A stretch of DNA of 26,164 nt from JBBTVO01 sp038058335 (lineage in GTDB: Bacteria > Patescibacteriota > Microgenomatia > Levybacterales > UBA12049), in the NCBI GenBank assembly GCA_038058335.1, contig JBBUBI010000001.1:1-26164 (forward strand), read 5' to 3'. Shown here one piece after another: positions 6,989-13,571 of the stretch. A program made the translations under genes and the position numbers. The notes under the pieces are model-generated. The model saw nothing but the letters and a program-made list of their open reading frames with translations. It was not told the DNA's origin and ran no database searches. How positions within the stretch are numbered: position 1 is the stretch's first letter; each line of letters begins with the position of its first letter.

Positions 6989-7761
6989 TACTCAATATTT
7001 ATTGTAGCATTTGCTGAGTATTTTCCAACTGAGGAGCGGATAATAGAAAGTGCAAACCCTCCGCAATTAAGATGAGCTCCAATATCAGAGGCAAGTCTTC
7101 TTACGTATGTTCCGCTTGAGCAGGAAATATTTAACTTTATTTTCAGGAATTTATTTTTTTGATTTTCAAACATAAATTTATCCCAAGATTTAAGTATTTC
7201 TTTCTGTCTGAATTCTCCCTCAATCTTTCTAATTTTTCCCACAGCCTCTTTATATATAGTATCGCCGTTTATTGATTTTGTTGACAGAATGTTTATCGAA
7301 TAAATTTCGATTTGTTTTTCTGGTATTTTAATTTCCGAAAGCTTATCTTCCCGCGCCCACCAAAAAAGAGATTTCCCGCTTACGGTTTTTGAAGAGTATG
7401 GCGGATAGAGTTGTTTTTGTTTTCCTATAAAATTTCTTAGACAATTTGAAATTTCTTTTTTTAAAGGATAGTTATCCGGTTTGACATCATTAATAATACC
7501 CAGTGCATCAAAGGAGTCTGTCGTAATTCCCAAAACAATTCCTGATTCATATTCCTTGCTGAGCTTCTCATATTCTTTCCTTTTCTTATTTTCATCTCCT
7601 ACGAGAAGTAGAAGTACTCCTTCTGCCATGGGATCAAGACGTCCTGCGTAAGAAATTTTTTCATCTTTATATTCTGGGTTTTTCTTTTGAAATTCTCTGA
7701 TTGATTTAAGGGGTGTCCATCCCGCAGGCTTCCAAACAGGAATTACAGGATTTTTTATCAT
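6988..7761 (-). CDS. truB: tRNA pseudouridine synthase, TruB family
   Basis: The 257-residue enzyme converts uridine 55 in the T-loop of tRNAs to pseudouridine. Family motifs in order are VWKPAGWTPLKSIREF (motif I) near residue 9, SYAGRLDPMAEGVLLLLVGD with the catalytic Asp of the LDP triad at about residue 43, and the CSSGTYVRRLASDIGAHLNC motif near the C-terminus. The usual KhGHtGTLDP core is altered to KISYAGRLDP, as in divergent TruB proteins. It sits between the Nudix-like gene (13-base gap) and cyoA (one-base overlap), so it is very likely cotranscribed with the oxidase. A functional link to respiration is not obvious. Confidence 0.88.
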   Translation of the reverse strand: MIKNPVIPVWKPAGWTPLKSIREFQKKNPEYKDEKISYAGRLDPMAEGVLLLLVGDENKKRKEYEKLSKEYESGIVLGITTDSFDALGIINDVKPDNYPLKKEISNCLRNFIGKQKQLYPPYSSKTVSGKSLFWWAREDKLSEIKIPEKQIEIYSINILSTKSINGDTIYKEAVGKIRKIEGEFRQKEILKSWDKFMFENQKNKFLKIKLNISCSSGTYVRRLASDIGAHLNCGGFALSIIRSSVGKYSANATINIE

Positions 7762-7774
7762 AAACTCTGAAGAT

Positions 7775-8233
7775 TTATAGACTTACTGCTTCAGCGACGA
7801 GAGGGGCATTTAGTGCTTCTTTGTCTCGTGCCTGTGCCTTAATTACTCTTTCTGCAACCATAATATCCTGCTTGGTCTGACTATCAAAAGAAAGTTTGGT
7901 GGCTTGTTTAAAAGTGAACCATGAAAAAGCACCTTTTCGGGATTCAGGAAAAGAATGAAGCTTCTTTACCTCCGCATAAAAGATGTGATGATTTTTATTA
8001 ACTTTATTATAAAAATAGTCATATACGGGAAATATATTTTTTGTAGGTAGTTTTACATCAAGAAGTTTAAGAATTATCTCCTGAAATGCCTTGCATACGT
8101 CTTCGCCTTTGCCTTCTCCTCCAAGCATATTCCACGCTGAGGAAGAATTTTTGTCTATGTTTGGTTGATGCAAGAGAATCTGCTGCGTTCTTAAATGAAA
8201 GAGGAATCCACTTGCATAAAAATTATTATGCAC
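7775..8233 (-). CDS. Nudix-fold protein with degenerate Nudix box
   Basis: The 152-residue protein starts with GTG at 8233. Its opening YASGFLFHLRTQQILLHQP and the later WNMLGGEGKGED match the strand and loop that precede a Nudix box. The helix that should read REx2EExG is FQEIILKLLDV, so the Arg and the paired metal-binding Glu residues are largely lost. Hydrolase activity is doubtful, and a binding or regulatory role is possible. It is the first gene of the long minus-strand operon leading through truB to the oxidase genes, and has a leaderless-type promoter. The C-terminal part (ERVIKAQARDKEALNAP) is helical and unlike standard Nudix enzymes. Confidence 0.65.
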   Translation of the reverse strand: MHNNFYASGFLFHLRTQQILLHQPNIDKNSSSAWNMLGGEGKGEDVCKAFQEIILKLLDVKLPTKNIFPVYDYFYNKVNKNHHIFYAEVKKLHSFPESRKGAFSWFTFKQATKLSFDSQTKQDIMVAERVIKAQARDKEALNAPLVAEAVSL

Positions 8234-8239
8234 AGTCTT

Positions 8240-8245
8240 ATTATA
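8240..8245 (-). promoter_or_regulatory. -10 box of the Nudix-truB-cyoABCDE operon
   Basis: A minus-strand TATAAT at 8240-8245 is followed by six bases and the GTG at 8233. No other good promoter is seen before cyoA, so this is the best candidate for driving the oxidase genes. The messenger would be leaderless. Confidence 0.6.
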
Positions 8246-8289
8246 GCTTAATTAGGTTGAAATAGCTATCCGCAAAAGTACTCCTCTGA

Positions 8290-8295
8290 TATAAT
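8290..8295 (+). promoter_or_regulatory. Extended -10 box of the TfoX-like gene, leaderless
   Basis: TGA-TATAAT with TATAAT at 8290-8295 lies six bases before the ATG at 8302. It is arranged back to back with the minus-strand promoter at 8240-8245. Confidence 0.65.
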
Positions 8296-8301
8296 TCATT
8301 T

Positions 8302-8637
8302 ATGGCAGATTCTTCTTTTCGTGAGTTTGTATTTGATGAAGTATTTCGAGAAATTCCCGGGATAACCTCACGTGCGATGTTTGGTGGATGGGGAATATAC
8401 AAAGACGGAATATTTTTCTCACTTATTGCAGATGGTGCTTTATATTTTAAAGTCGATGAGAGTAATAAGAAAGATTATGAAGATTTGGGAAGCGAGCCAT
8501 TTGTGTATACTGCAAAAGGTAAATCAATGACAATGTCGTACTGGAATTTACCGGAAGAGATTATGAATGATCGGGAGAAATTAATTGAATGGATTGACAA
8601 ATCTGTTGCCGTTGCTATTAATAGTAAGAAAAAATAA
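8302..8637 (+). CDS. TfoX/Sxy N-terminal domain protein
   Basis: The 111-residue protein consists only of a TfoX N-terminal domain. Diagnostic stretches are ITSRAMFGGWGIYKDGIFFS at about residues 20-39, ALYFKVDESNKKDYEDLG, SEPFVYTAKGKSMTMSYWNL and the terminal helix. In Gammaproteobacteria TfoX/Sxy is a competence regulator with an extra C-terminal domain. Single-domain relatives are widespread and mostly uncharacterised, so a competence role should not be assumed. It is a single-gene unit with its own leaderless promoter. Its stop codon directly abuts the stop of the convergent small membrane gene at 8638. Confidence 0.85.
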   Translation: MADSSFREFVFDEVFREIPGITSRAMFGGWGIYKDGIFFSLIADGALYFKVDESNKKDYEDLGSEPFVYTAKGKSMTMSYWNLPEEIMNDREKLIEWIDKSVAVAINSKKK

Positions 8638-8805
8638 TCAACTCTTTTTTGTCTTCGCAATCATTAAGTATGAGATTACTCCTAAGATTAAGGCTAGAAT
8701 AATTTTCCAATATTTTCCCGATATTACTTCTTCTGTTCCTGAGAGAATTGCAAACCAGACTCCATATGCTCCCAAAATAAACCAAGTGGCGTATTTTTTA
8801 TCCAT
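8638..8805 (-). CDS. Small two-helix membrane protein, function unknown
   Basis: From the ATG at 8805 this encodes 55 residues, with helices at about residues 6-23 and 32-49 and a basic C-terminus (AKTKKS). I do not recognise a family. A longer reading begins at the TTG at 8847, but I prefer 8805: a -10-like TATTAT on the minus strand (8812-8817) lies six bases upstream of that ATG, and the extra residues are polar and unlike a membrane protein start. It converges on the TfoX-like gene with no gap. Confidence 0.5.
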   Translation of the reverse strand: MDKKYATWFILGAYGVWFAILSGTEEVISGKYWKIILALILGVISYLMIAKTKKS

Positions 8806-8811
8806 ACCATT

Positions 8812-8817
8812 ATAATA
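8812..8817 (-). promoter_or_regulatory. Possible -10 box of the 55-aa membrane protein gene
   Basis: Minus-strand TATTAT at 8812-8817 is six bases from the ATG at 8805. An overlapping TATAAT at 8809-8814 is a better match to consensus but would put the transcript start inside the coding region. Confidence 0.4.
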
Positions 8818-8857
8818 ACTTATTTTTGTGAAATTGCTATAATTCAAATTATGAATA

Positions 8858-9181
8858 TTACGAAGACTTTTTCTGCGAAGCCAAGACGAAGCTTATTAGT
8901 ATATATATCAGAAGAGCCTGCCAGAATATTATTGAAACAAGAGTTGTGCTTAAAAACATTGCTATAAATTCTCGCTTAAGTCCATAGACCACAATAAGAA
9001 GTGAAGCGATTTTCCCAGCAATGAATAAAATAACAATTCCTATGAAGGGAGTAAGTATTACCGGAAGAAGTATTGGGCGTCTTACAGTTTCGATCACAGA
9101 TTTGTATGGATGAAAAGTGAGACCTGCCAGTGTTTTGGTAAAAATGTAGGTTGCGTAAATAAAGAAAGTACTTTTTTTCAT
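8858..9181 (-). CDS. Membrane protein of the ECF sigma module, function unknown
   Basis: The 107-residue protein has three predicted membrane helices (about residues 5-22, 36-66 and 74-101) and an amphipathic segment containing FHPYKSVIETVRRP. Its start overlaps the stop of the upstream gene by four bases (ATGA), so the two are translationally coupled. I do not recognise a family. It completes a three-gene unit behind an ECF sigma factor, where membrane proteins often sense or transmit the signal that controls the sigma factor. That role is inferred from position only. Confidence 0.6.
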   Translation of the reverse strand: MKKSTFFIYATYIFTKTLAGLTFHPYKSVIETVRRPILLPVILTPFIGIVILFIAGKIASLLIVVYGLKREFIAMFLSTTLVSIIFWQALLIYILISFVLASQKKSS

Positions 9182-9438
9182 AATACGCCCCTGAATAATG
9201 CTAGGATAAAGTCAGTATAAGAGGGTCCAAAAAACTTTCTTAAGAGCAGTGTAAATAGGAAGGCCAGAGGTATTAAGTATCTCCATGGATGATTCCCGAG
9301 CCAAACACTTGCTGCCTCAAAAATTTTCGGAAACGGCATTCTTTTTATTATTAATTCCTGTGCTCTTGCGCGCTTTTGAAGTTCTTCGAGAAATTCACTC
9401 TCTTTCATACATTCGGCATGCTCAGTATTACTCTTCAA
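9178..9438 (-). CDS. Small single-helix membrane protein, possible anti-sigma factor
   Basis: The 86-residue protein has a charged, probably helical N-terminal half (ESEFLEELQKRARAQELIIK), then one membrane helix at about residues 56-73 (RYLIPLAFLFTLLLRKFFG). That layout, a soluble segment of about 50 residues plus one helix directly downstream of an ECF sigma gene, is the usual arrangement of anti-sigma factors. The zinc motif (HxxxCxxC) of ZAS-type anti-sigma factors is not present. The TTG at 9438 overlaps the sigma gene by 11 bases. An internal ATG at 9408 would shorten it by ten residues. The anti-sigma role is an inference from context. Confidence 0.55.
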   Translation of the reverse strand: MKSNTEHAECMKESEFLEELQKRARAQELIIKRMPFPKIFEAASVWLGNHPWRYLIPLAFLFTLLLRKFFGPSYTDFILALFRGVL

Positions 9439-9970
9439 TAAAGTCAGAGTTATATGCGATTTTAAAACTTTGTCTCGCTCTGTAGAAGAGAGATTCAGTT
9501 GCTTTAAAAGACAAATTGATCTTGAATGCGATTTCTTTTATTGATAAATTATTTTCATAGTAAAGCCTGAGAATCTTTTGATAATTAGCAGAGAGCGAAA
9601 GGTAAGTGGATTCTACTTTGTCGCGTGTTTTATTTTTTTCGAATTGGAATTCCGGATCGTTAATTTCTGATTCCAGAATTTTTAGAAATGGAATTTGTGA
9701 AAAAAGTATAGATTTTAGCTTTTGTTTTCTGTAATGATCTACAGTTTTGTTCCGAGCGACTCTATAGAGCCATGGAAATAGATTATCTTGATTCTTAAGA
9801 ATTTGCAGTGAGTCAATTGCTTCAAGAAAAACATCATTTAGTATTTCTGATGCCTCCTCCTTCGGGAGTTTTCGCTCAAGATATTTAGATATTTTCGGAG
9901 AATAAAAATTGTAGAGTTTAACGACTGCGTGCGAGTCACCTTCAAGAATTTTATCTATTAATATTTTCAC
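9428..9970 (-). CDS. ECF-type RNA polymerase sigma factor
   Basis: The 180-residue protein has the two domains of an extracytoplasmic-function sigma-70 factor. Region 2 spans about residues 15-82, including the core-binding EASEILNDVFLEAIDSL and the -10 recognition stretch FPWLYRVARNKTVDHYRKQK. After a linker of about 40 residues, region 4 follows at about 125-173 (SANYQKILRLYYENNLSIKE, then IAFKINLSFKATESLFYRAR), the helix-turn-helix for the -35 box. It starts with GTG at 9970. A minus-strand TGC-TATAAT at 9980-9985 lies nine bases upstream, so the 5' leader would be very short. It is divergent from the mevalonate operon and shares its 70-base upstream region. Confidence 0.9.
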   Translation of the reverse strand: MKILIDKILEGDSHAVVKLYNFYSPKISKYLERKLPKEEASEILNDVFLEAIDSLQILKNQDNLFPWLYRVARNKTVDHYRKQKLKSILFSQIPFLKILESEINDPEFQFEKNKTRDKVESTYLSLSANYQKILRLYYENNLSIKEIAFKINLSFKATESLFYRARQSFKIAYNSDFIEE

Positions 9971-9979
9971 TTTTGTTGT

Positions 9980-9985
9980 ATTATA
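9980..9985 (-). promoter_or_regulatory. Extended -10 box of the sigma factor operon
   Basis: Minus-strand TGC-TATAAT at 9980-9985 is nine bases from the GTG at 9970, leaving a predicted leader of two or three bases. It lies back to back with the HMG-CoA reductase promoter. Confidence 0.55.
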
Positions 9986-10024
9986 GCACTTCTGTTCGAA
10001 TGATTCCTGCCCCGAATACGACTA

Positions 10025-10030
10025 TATAAT
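10025..10030 (+). promoter_or_regulatory. -10 box of the mevalonate operon
   Basis: TATAAT at 10025-10030 lies ten bases before the ATG at 10041, so the leader would be only about four bases. No strong -35 box and no ribosome site are visible. This is the best candidate for driving the whole operon to 19035. Confidence 0.55.
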
Positions 10031-10040
10031 AAGGCTTATT

Positions 10041-11186
10041 ATGAGTTTGAAAAACTTAGAAACTGCAAAAGAACGGAGAGGAGAGATTGAGAAAAAAATT
10101 GACATGAAGCTTTCTCATATCGGTAACTACTCCTTAAATGAAAGCATTGCTTCCTCAAAAAACTGCGAAAACATGATAGGAATTTCCCAAATTCCTATGG
10201 GCATAGCCGGTCCATTGAGAATCAATGGGCTTAAAATTGAGAAAGATTTGTTCATTCCGCTTGCGACGACTGAGGGCGCATTGGTAGCCTCGGTAAATAG
10301 AGGATGTAAGGCTATTTCCTTAAGCGGTGGTGCGAATGTAAATTCTTTTAAAGTCGGGGTCACAAGAGGCCCTGTTTTTTATACAGGGTCAATTGAAAAA
10401 AGCAATAAATTATTTTATTGGATAAAAGAAAATGATAAAAAATTATCTGAAATTGCGAAGAAAACATCTTCTCATCTAGAGTTATTAAAAGTAAAGATAA
10501 GAACGCAGGGTTTGTATGTATTTATGCGTTTTTACTTCGATACTCAAGATGCGATGGGAATGAACATGGCAACAATTGCTACGCAAGAGCTTGCTCAATT
10601 TATTGAAAGGAAATTAGGAGTCGAATGTCTTTCTGTCGCAGGGAATTTTGATATAGACAAAAAACCTGCATGGATTAATTTTATTAACAACCGCGGTCAT
10701 AAAGCTTGGTCAGAAGTTGTACTGAAAAAGGAAATTTTACGAAGTGTTTTGAAAACCAACGCCGAAAGATTTTTTGAAGTCTGGCTTACGAAATGTATGA
10801 TAGGTTCTGCGATGAGCGGATCTTTGGGGTTTAATGCTCAGTATGCCAATATTATCTCTGCGATGTTTATAGCGACCGGACAGGATCCGGCGCATGTAGT
10901 AGAAGGAAGTATGGGAATGACAACTGCAAAAATTCTAAAGAACGGAGATTTATATGTCTCCGTTTATCTACCATCGTTAATGATAGGTACTGTAGGGGGA
11001 GGAACAGAACTAGAAACTCAGAAAGAAGCATTAGGAATAATGGGAGTTGCTGGTAGTGGGAAAGTCGAAAAATTTGCTAAAATTATTGCGGCAGCGGTAC
11101 TTGCAGGAGAAATCTCTCTTCTTGCCAGTCTCTCCGAAGGAAGTTTAGCCAAGGCACACCAGAGATTAGGAAGGATAAAAAAATAA
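10041..11186 (+). CDS. hmgA: Hydroxymethylglutaryl-CoA reductase (class I type)
   Basis: The 381-residue enzyme reduces HMG-CoA to mevalonate, the committed step of the pathway. Substrate loop ENMIGISQIPMGIAGPLRI (residues 43-61) and all catalytic residues are present: Glu78 in TTEGALVAS, Lys208 in the IDKKPAWINF segment, Asp282 in GQDPAHVVEGS and His373 in LAKAHQRLG. The cofactor-binding stretch reads DAMGMNMATIAT (170-181). The DKKP lysine motif and DAMGMN stretch match the class I (archaeal/eukaryotic) form rather than the class II bacterial enzyme. There is no membrane anchor, as in archaea. It is the first gene of the ten-gene operon; the next starts one base after its stop. Confidence 0.95.
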   Translation: MSLKNLETAKERRGEIEKKIDMKLSHIGNYSLNESIASSKNCENMIGISQIPMGIAGPLRINGLKIEKDLFIPLATTEGALVASVNRGCKAISLSGGANVNSFKVGVTRGPVFYTGSIEKSNKLFYWIKENDKKLSEIAKKTSSHLELLKVKIRTQGLYVFMRFYFDTQDAMGMNMATIATQELAQFIERKLGVECLSVAGNFDIDKKPAWINFINNRGHKAWSEVVLKKEILRSVLKTNAERFFEVWLTKCMIGSAMSGSLGFNAQYANIISAMFIATGQDPAHVVEGSMGMTTAKILKNGDLYVSVYLPSLMIGTVGGGTELETQKEALGIMGVAGSGKVEKFAKIIAAAVLAGEISLLASLSEGSLAKAHQRLGRIKK

Positions 11187-11187
11187 T

Positions 11188-12225
11188 ATGAGCGGAATAG
11201 TGGGATACGGTGTTTATATACCAAGATATAGACTCAAGCTTTCAGAAATTGCGCAGATGTGGCAGAAGAATCCCGATGAAATAACTGCAGGACTTAAGGT
11301 AAGTGAAAAAGCAGTTCCTGCATTTGATGAGGATGCAATTACGATTGGAATTGAAGCAGGAAGAAGAGCATTCGACATGGCACAAGTAGATCCAAATAAG
11401 ATCGGATGCGTATACTTTGGCTCCGAGAGCCATCCTTATGCAGTTAATCCATCATCCTCTATTGCTGCAGAATATTTAAAAATTGGCAATAATTATTTGG
11501 CAGCGGATCTCGAGTTTGCATGTAAGGCAGCAACAGCAGGAATTCAGATTGCGTTCGGTTTAATCGAAGGAAAGCAAGTAAATTATGGTCTTGCAATCGG
11601 AAGCGATACTGCTCAGGGAAGGCCTCATGATGCGCTCGAATATACCGCAGCGAGCGCTGGATGTGCTTATATTTTAGGTAATAAAAAAACAGAAATAATT
11701 GCAAATATTCTTATGACTTCATCATTTACTTCTGATACACCTGATTTCTGGAGAAGAGATGGCATGCGTTATCCTTCTCATTTTGGGCGTTTTACTGGAG
11801 AGCCCGCTTACTATACACATGTTTTTTCGGAAGCAAAAAACTTGCTTACAAAAAGTAAACTTGCTCCTTCAGATTTTTCTTATTGTGTATTTCATATGCC
11901 AAATGGAAAATTTCCAAGAGTTGTTGCGAAAAAATTAGGATTTTCTTCCGCTCAATTAGCACCGTCTCTGATAGTTGATAAAATAGGAAATCCTTATTCT
12001 GCGTCATCTCTTACCGGACTTGCTGCGGTATTGGATATTGCAAAGCCAAAACAGAAGATACTTTTTGTCTCGTACGGGTCAGGAGCAGGATCCGACGGAT
12101 TTATTTTTGAAACTACTGCAAATTTACTTCAAAAGAGAAAAAAAGGGTTTTCAGTTTCAAGTCAGATTGAGAAAAAGAAATATATTTCTTACGCAACATA
12201 CTTAAAACAAACGCATACGATATGA
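11188..12225 (+). CDS. Hydroxymethylglutaryl-CoA synthase (archaeal type)
   Basis: The 345-residue thiolase-fold enzyme condenses acetoacetyl-CoA with acetyl-CoA. It matches the archaeal HMG-CoA synthase form: GIVGYGVYIPRYRL at the N-terminus, active-site Glu80 in GSESHPYAVNP, nucleophile Cys112 in LEFACKAATAG, and a His in YCVFHMPNGKFPRVVAKKLG. Archaeal enzymes of this type work in a complex with a thiolase and a DUF35 protein, and both genes follow here. The stop codon falls at the very edge of a repeat element (12224-12293), and the last residues LKQTHTI may have been shaped by its insertion. The start is one base after the reductase stop. Confidence 0.93.
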   Translation: MSGIVGYGVYIPRYRLKLSEIAQMWQKNPDEITAGLKVSEKAVPAFDEDAITIGIEAGRRAFDMAQVDPNKIGCVYFGSESHPYAVNPSSSIAAEYLKIGNNYLAADLEFACKAATAGIQIAFGLIEGKQVNYGLAIGSDTAQGRPHDALEYTAASAGCAYILGNKKTEIIANILMTSSFTSDTPDFWRRDGMRYPSHFGRFTGEPAYYTHVFSEAKNLLTKSKLAPSDFSYCVFHMPNGKFPRVVAKKLGFSSAQLAPSLIVDKIGNPYSASSLTGLAAVLDIAKPKQKILFVSYGSGAGSDGFIFETTANLLQKRKKGFSVSSQIEKKKYISYATYLKQTHTI

Positions 12226-12293
12226 TCCATTCGACAAACTCAGGATCATAGTCCTTCGACTCAGCTCAGGATTCTGAGTGAAATCGAAGAATG
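12224..12293. repeat. Dispersed TTCGAC...CTCAGG palindromic repeat element
   Basis: Three related units of about 20 bases lie in a row: CATTCGACAAACTCAGGAT (12229-12247), CCTTCGACTCAGCTCAGGAT (12253-12272) and an inverted copy, CTGAGTGAAATCGAAGAATG (12274-12293). The second and third can fold into a hairpin (CTTCGA with TCGAAG, CTCA with TGAG). The first unit is bordered by GATCC and GGATC. This core resembles a family of short repeats I have seen scattered in many environmental bacterial genomes. It separates two genes that are normally adjacent. No coding capacity is evident. Confidence 0.7.
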
Positions 12294-12307
12294 AGCAAAA
12301 TCGATCT

Positions 12308-13450
12308 ATGAAAATAAATATTTTAGGAGTTGGTACTACGGAGTTTGGAGAATTATGGAAAATTTCTCCAAGAAAACTTGCAAAGGACGCAATGAGCGAT
12401 GCTCTTAAAGACGCAGGCAAAAAACCGGAGGAAATAGATGCTATTTTTGTCGGTAATATGCTTGCAGGAATGTTGGGAAATCAGGCAAATCTTGGCCCAT
12501 TATTCAGTGAAGTATTGGGCGTAAGTGTGCCGGCATTTAGAATTGAGGCGGCTTGCGCATCAGGCGGACTTGCACTTCATACAGCAATAAATAGTATTAT
12601 GGCGGGTCAATACAAAACTGTATTGGTTTTGGGAATTGAGAAGATGACTGATTCAAGCTCAGATGAAGTTACAGCAGGGCTTATGGCTGCGGGCTCTGAT
12701 GAAGAAAGACAGGCAGGTCTTACTTTTCCAGGTATTTATGCATTAATGGCGCAGGCGTATATGCAAAAATATAAAATTTCTGAAGAAATACTTGCTTCAA
12801 TTTCTGTAAAAAACCACTATCATGGATCATTAAATGAGAAGGCACAGTTTCGCCGTCCTATTACAATTGATGATGTAATGAAAAGCGGAAGAATTGCAGA
12901 TCCGCTAAAGCTTCTAGATTGTTCTCCTATATCAGATGGCGCAGCTGCAGTTGTTGTTTCTTCGGATAATCCAAAAAGTTCAAGACCTGTATTTATTACC
13001 GCAAGCGAGGTTGCGACAGATACACTTTCGCTCCACAATAGGGATTCGTTTACGACTTTAACTTCTGTTGTTCGAGCATCAGGGAGTGCATATAAAAAAA
13101 CAGGAATAAAACCGGTAGATATTGATGTTGCAGAAATTCATGATTGCTTCTCAATTGCAGAAGCGATTGCAGTTGAGGATTTAGGTTTTTCGCAAAGGGG
13201 TAAGGGAGCATTGGATATTTCTAAAGGAAAGAGGACAATCGGTAAGGGAAAAATTATCACAAATCCTTCAGGGGGACTTAAGGCGTGCGGTCATCCAGTG
13301 GGAGCAACAGGAATAAAACAAATTGCTGAAATTACCCAGCAATTGCGGGCAGAGGCGGGATTAAGGCAAGTAAAGAATGCAAAAATAGGATTAACGCATA
13401 ATGTGGGCGGCTCGGGAGCAATAGCCGTAATTCACATATTACAAAGCTAA
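12308..13450 (+). CDS. Thiolase (acetyl-CoA C-acetyltransferase), archaeal mevalonate type
   Basis: The 380-residue enzyme makes acetoacetyl-CoA from two acetyl-CoA, the first step of the pathway. Active-site features are the nucleophile Cys83 in IEAACASGGLALH, His in AEIHDCFSIAEA, and the C-terminal CGHPVGATG and GGSGAIAV. It belongs to the SCP-x-like thiolases that pair with HMG-CoA synthase in archaea. The frame is open upstream to the GTG at 12278, but those codons lie inside the repeat element, so the ATG at 12308 (MKINILGVGTTEFGE) is the real start. No good ribosome site precedes it. The repeat lengthens the spacing to HMG-CoA synthase to 82 bases. Confidence 0.93.
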   Translation: MKINILGVGTTEFGELWKISPRKLAKDAMSDALKDAGKKPEEIDAIFVGNMLAGMLGNQANLGPLFSEVLGVSVPAFRIEAACASGGLALHTAINSIMAGQYKTVLVLGIEKMTDSSSDEVTAGLMAAGSDEERQAGLTFPGIYALMAQAYMQKYKISEEILASISVKNHYHGSLNEKAQFRRPITIDDVMKSGRIADPLKLLDCSPISDGAAAVVVSSDNPKSSRPVFITASEVATDTLSLHNRDSFTTLTSVVRASGSAYKKTGIKPVDIDVAEIHDCFSIAEAIAVEDLGFSQRGKGALDISKGKRTIGKGKIITNPSGGLKACGHPVGATGIKQIAEITQQLRAEAGLRQVKNAKIGLTHNVGGSGAIAVIHILQS

Positions 13451-13453
13451 AAT

Positions 13454-13513
13454 ATGACCCTCCGTCGTTAAAACTATGGAAGGGTCATGCATCCGAAGCT
13501 CAAAAGCTTAGGA
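13454..13513 (+). other. Two hairpins between thiolase and DUF35 genes
   Basis: ATGACCCT (13454-13461) pairs perfectly with AGGGTCAT (13481-13488) around a 19-base loop. TCCGAAGCT (13492-13500) pairs with AGCTTAGGA (13505-13513), with one mismatch and a four-base loop. Neither is followed by a T-run, so they are not standard terminators. They could process or stabilise the operon messenger, or be remnants of another short repeat. Confidence 0.4.
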
Positions 13514-13541
13514 GAATCATAAGACATAGAGTAAAATTAAA

Positions 13542-13571
13542 ATGAAAAACAGAAAGAGCGAAGGAGCATGA
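13542..13571 (+). CDS. Possible nine-residue leader peptide coupled to the DUF35 gene
   Basis: ATG at 13542 opens MKNRKSEGA, and its TGA stop overlaps the DUF35 start as ATGA. An AAGGAG at 13561-13566 lies only one base from the DUF35 ATG, too close for normal initiation, and no other in-frame start exists, so reinitiation from this leader would explain how DUF35 is translated. The evidence is only positional, and the reading frame could be chance. Confidence 0.25.
   Translation: MKNRKSEGA

Noticed and set aside
8638..8847. TTG start at 8847 for the small membrane protein
   Set aside because: The ATG at 8805 has a -10-like box at the usual six-base distance and gives a cleaner membrane protein start.
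12278..12307. GTG start extending the thiolase by ten residues
   Set aside because: The codons are part of the palindromic repeat element, and the conserved thiolase N-terminus begins at the ATG at 12308.
13454..13513. Intrinsic terminator splitting the mevalonate operon
   Set aside because: The two hairpins lack a following T-run, and the downstream genes complete the same pathway with no strong promoter of their own.
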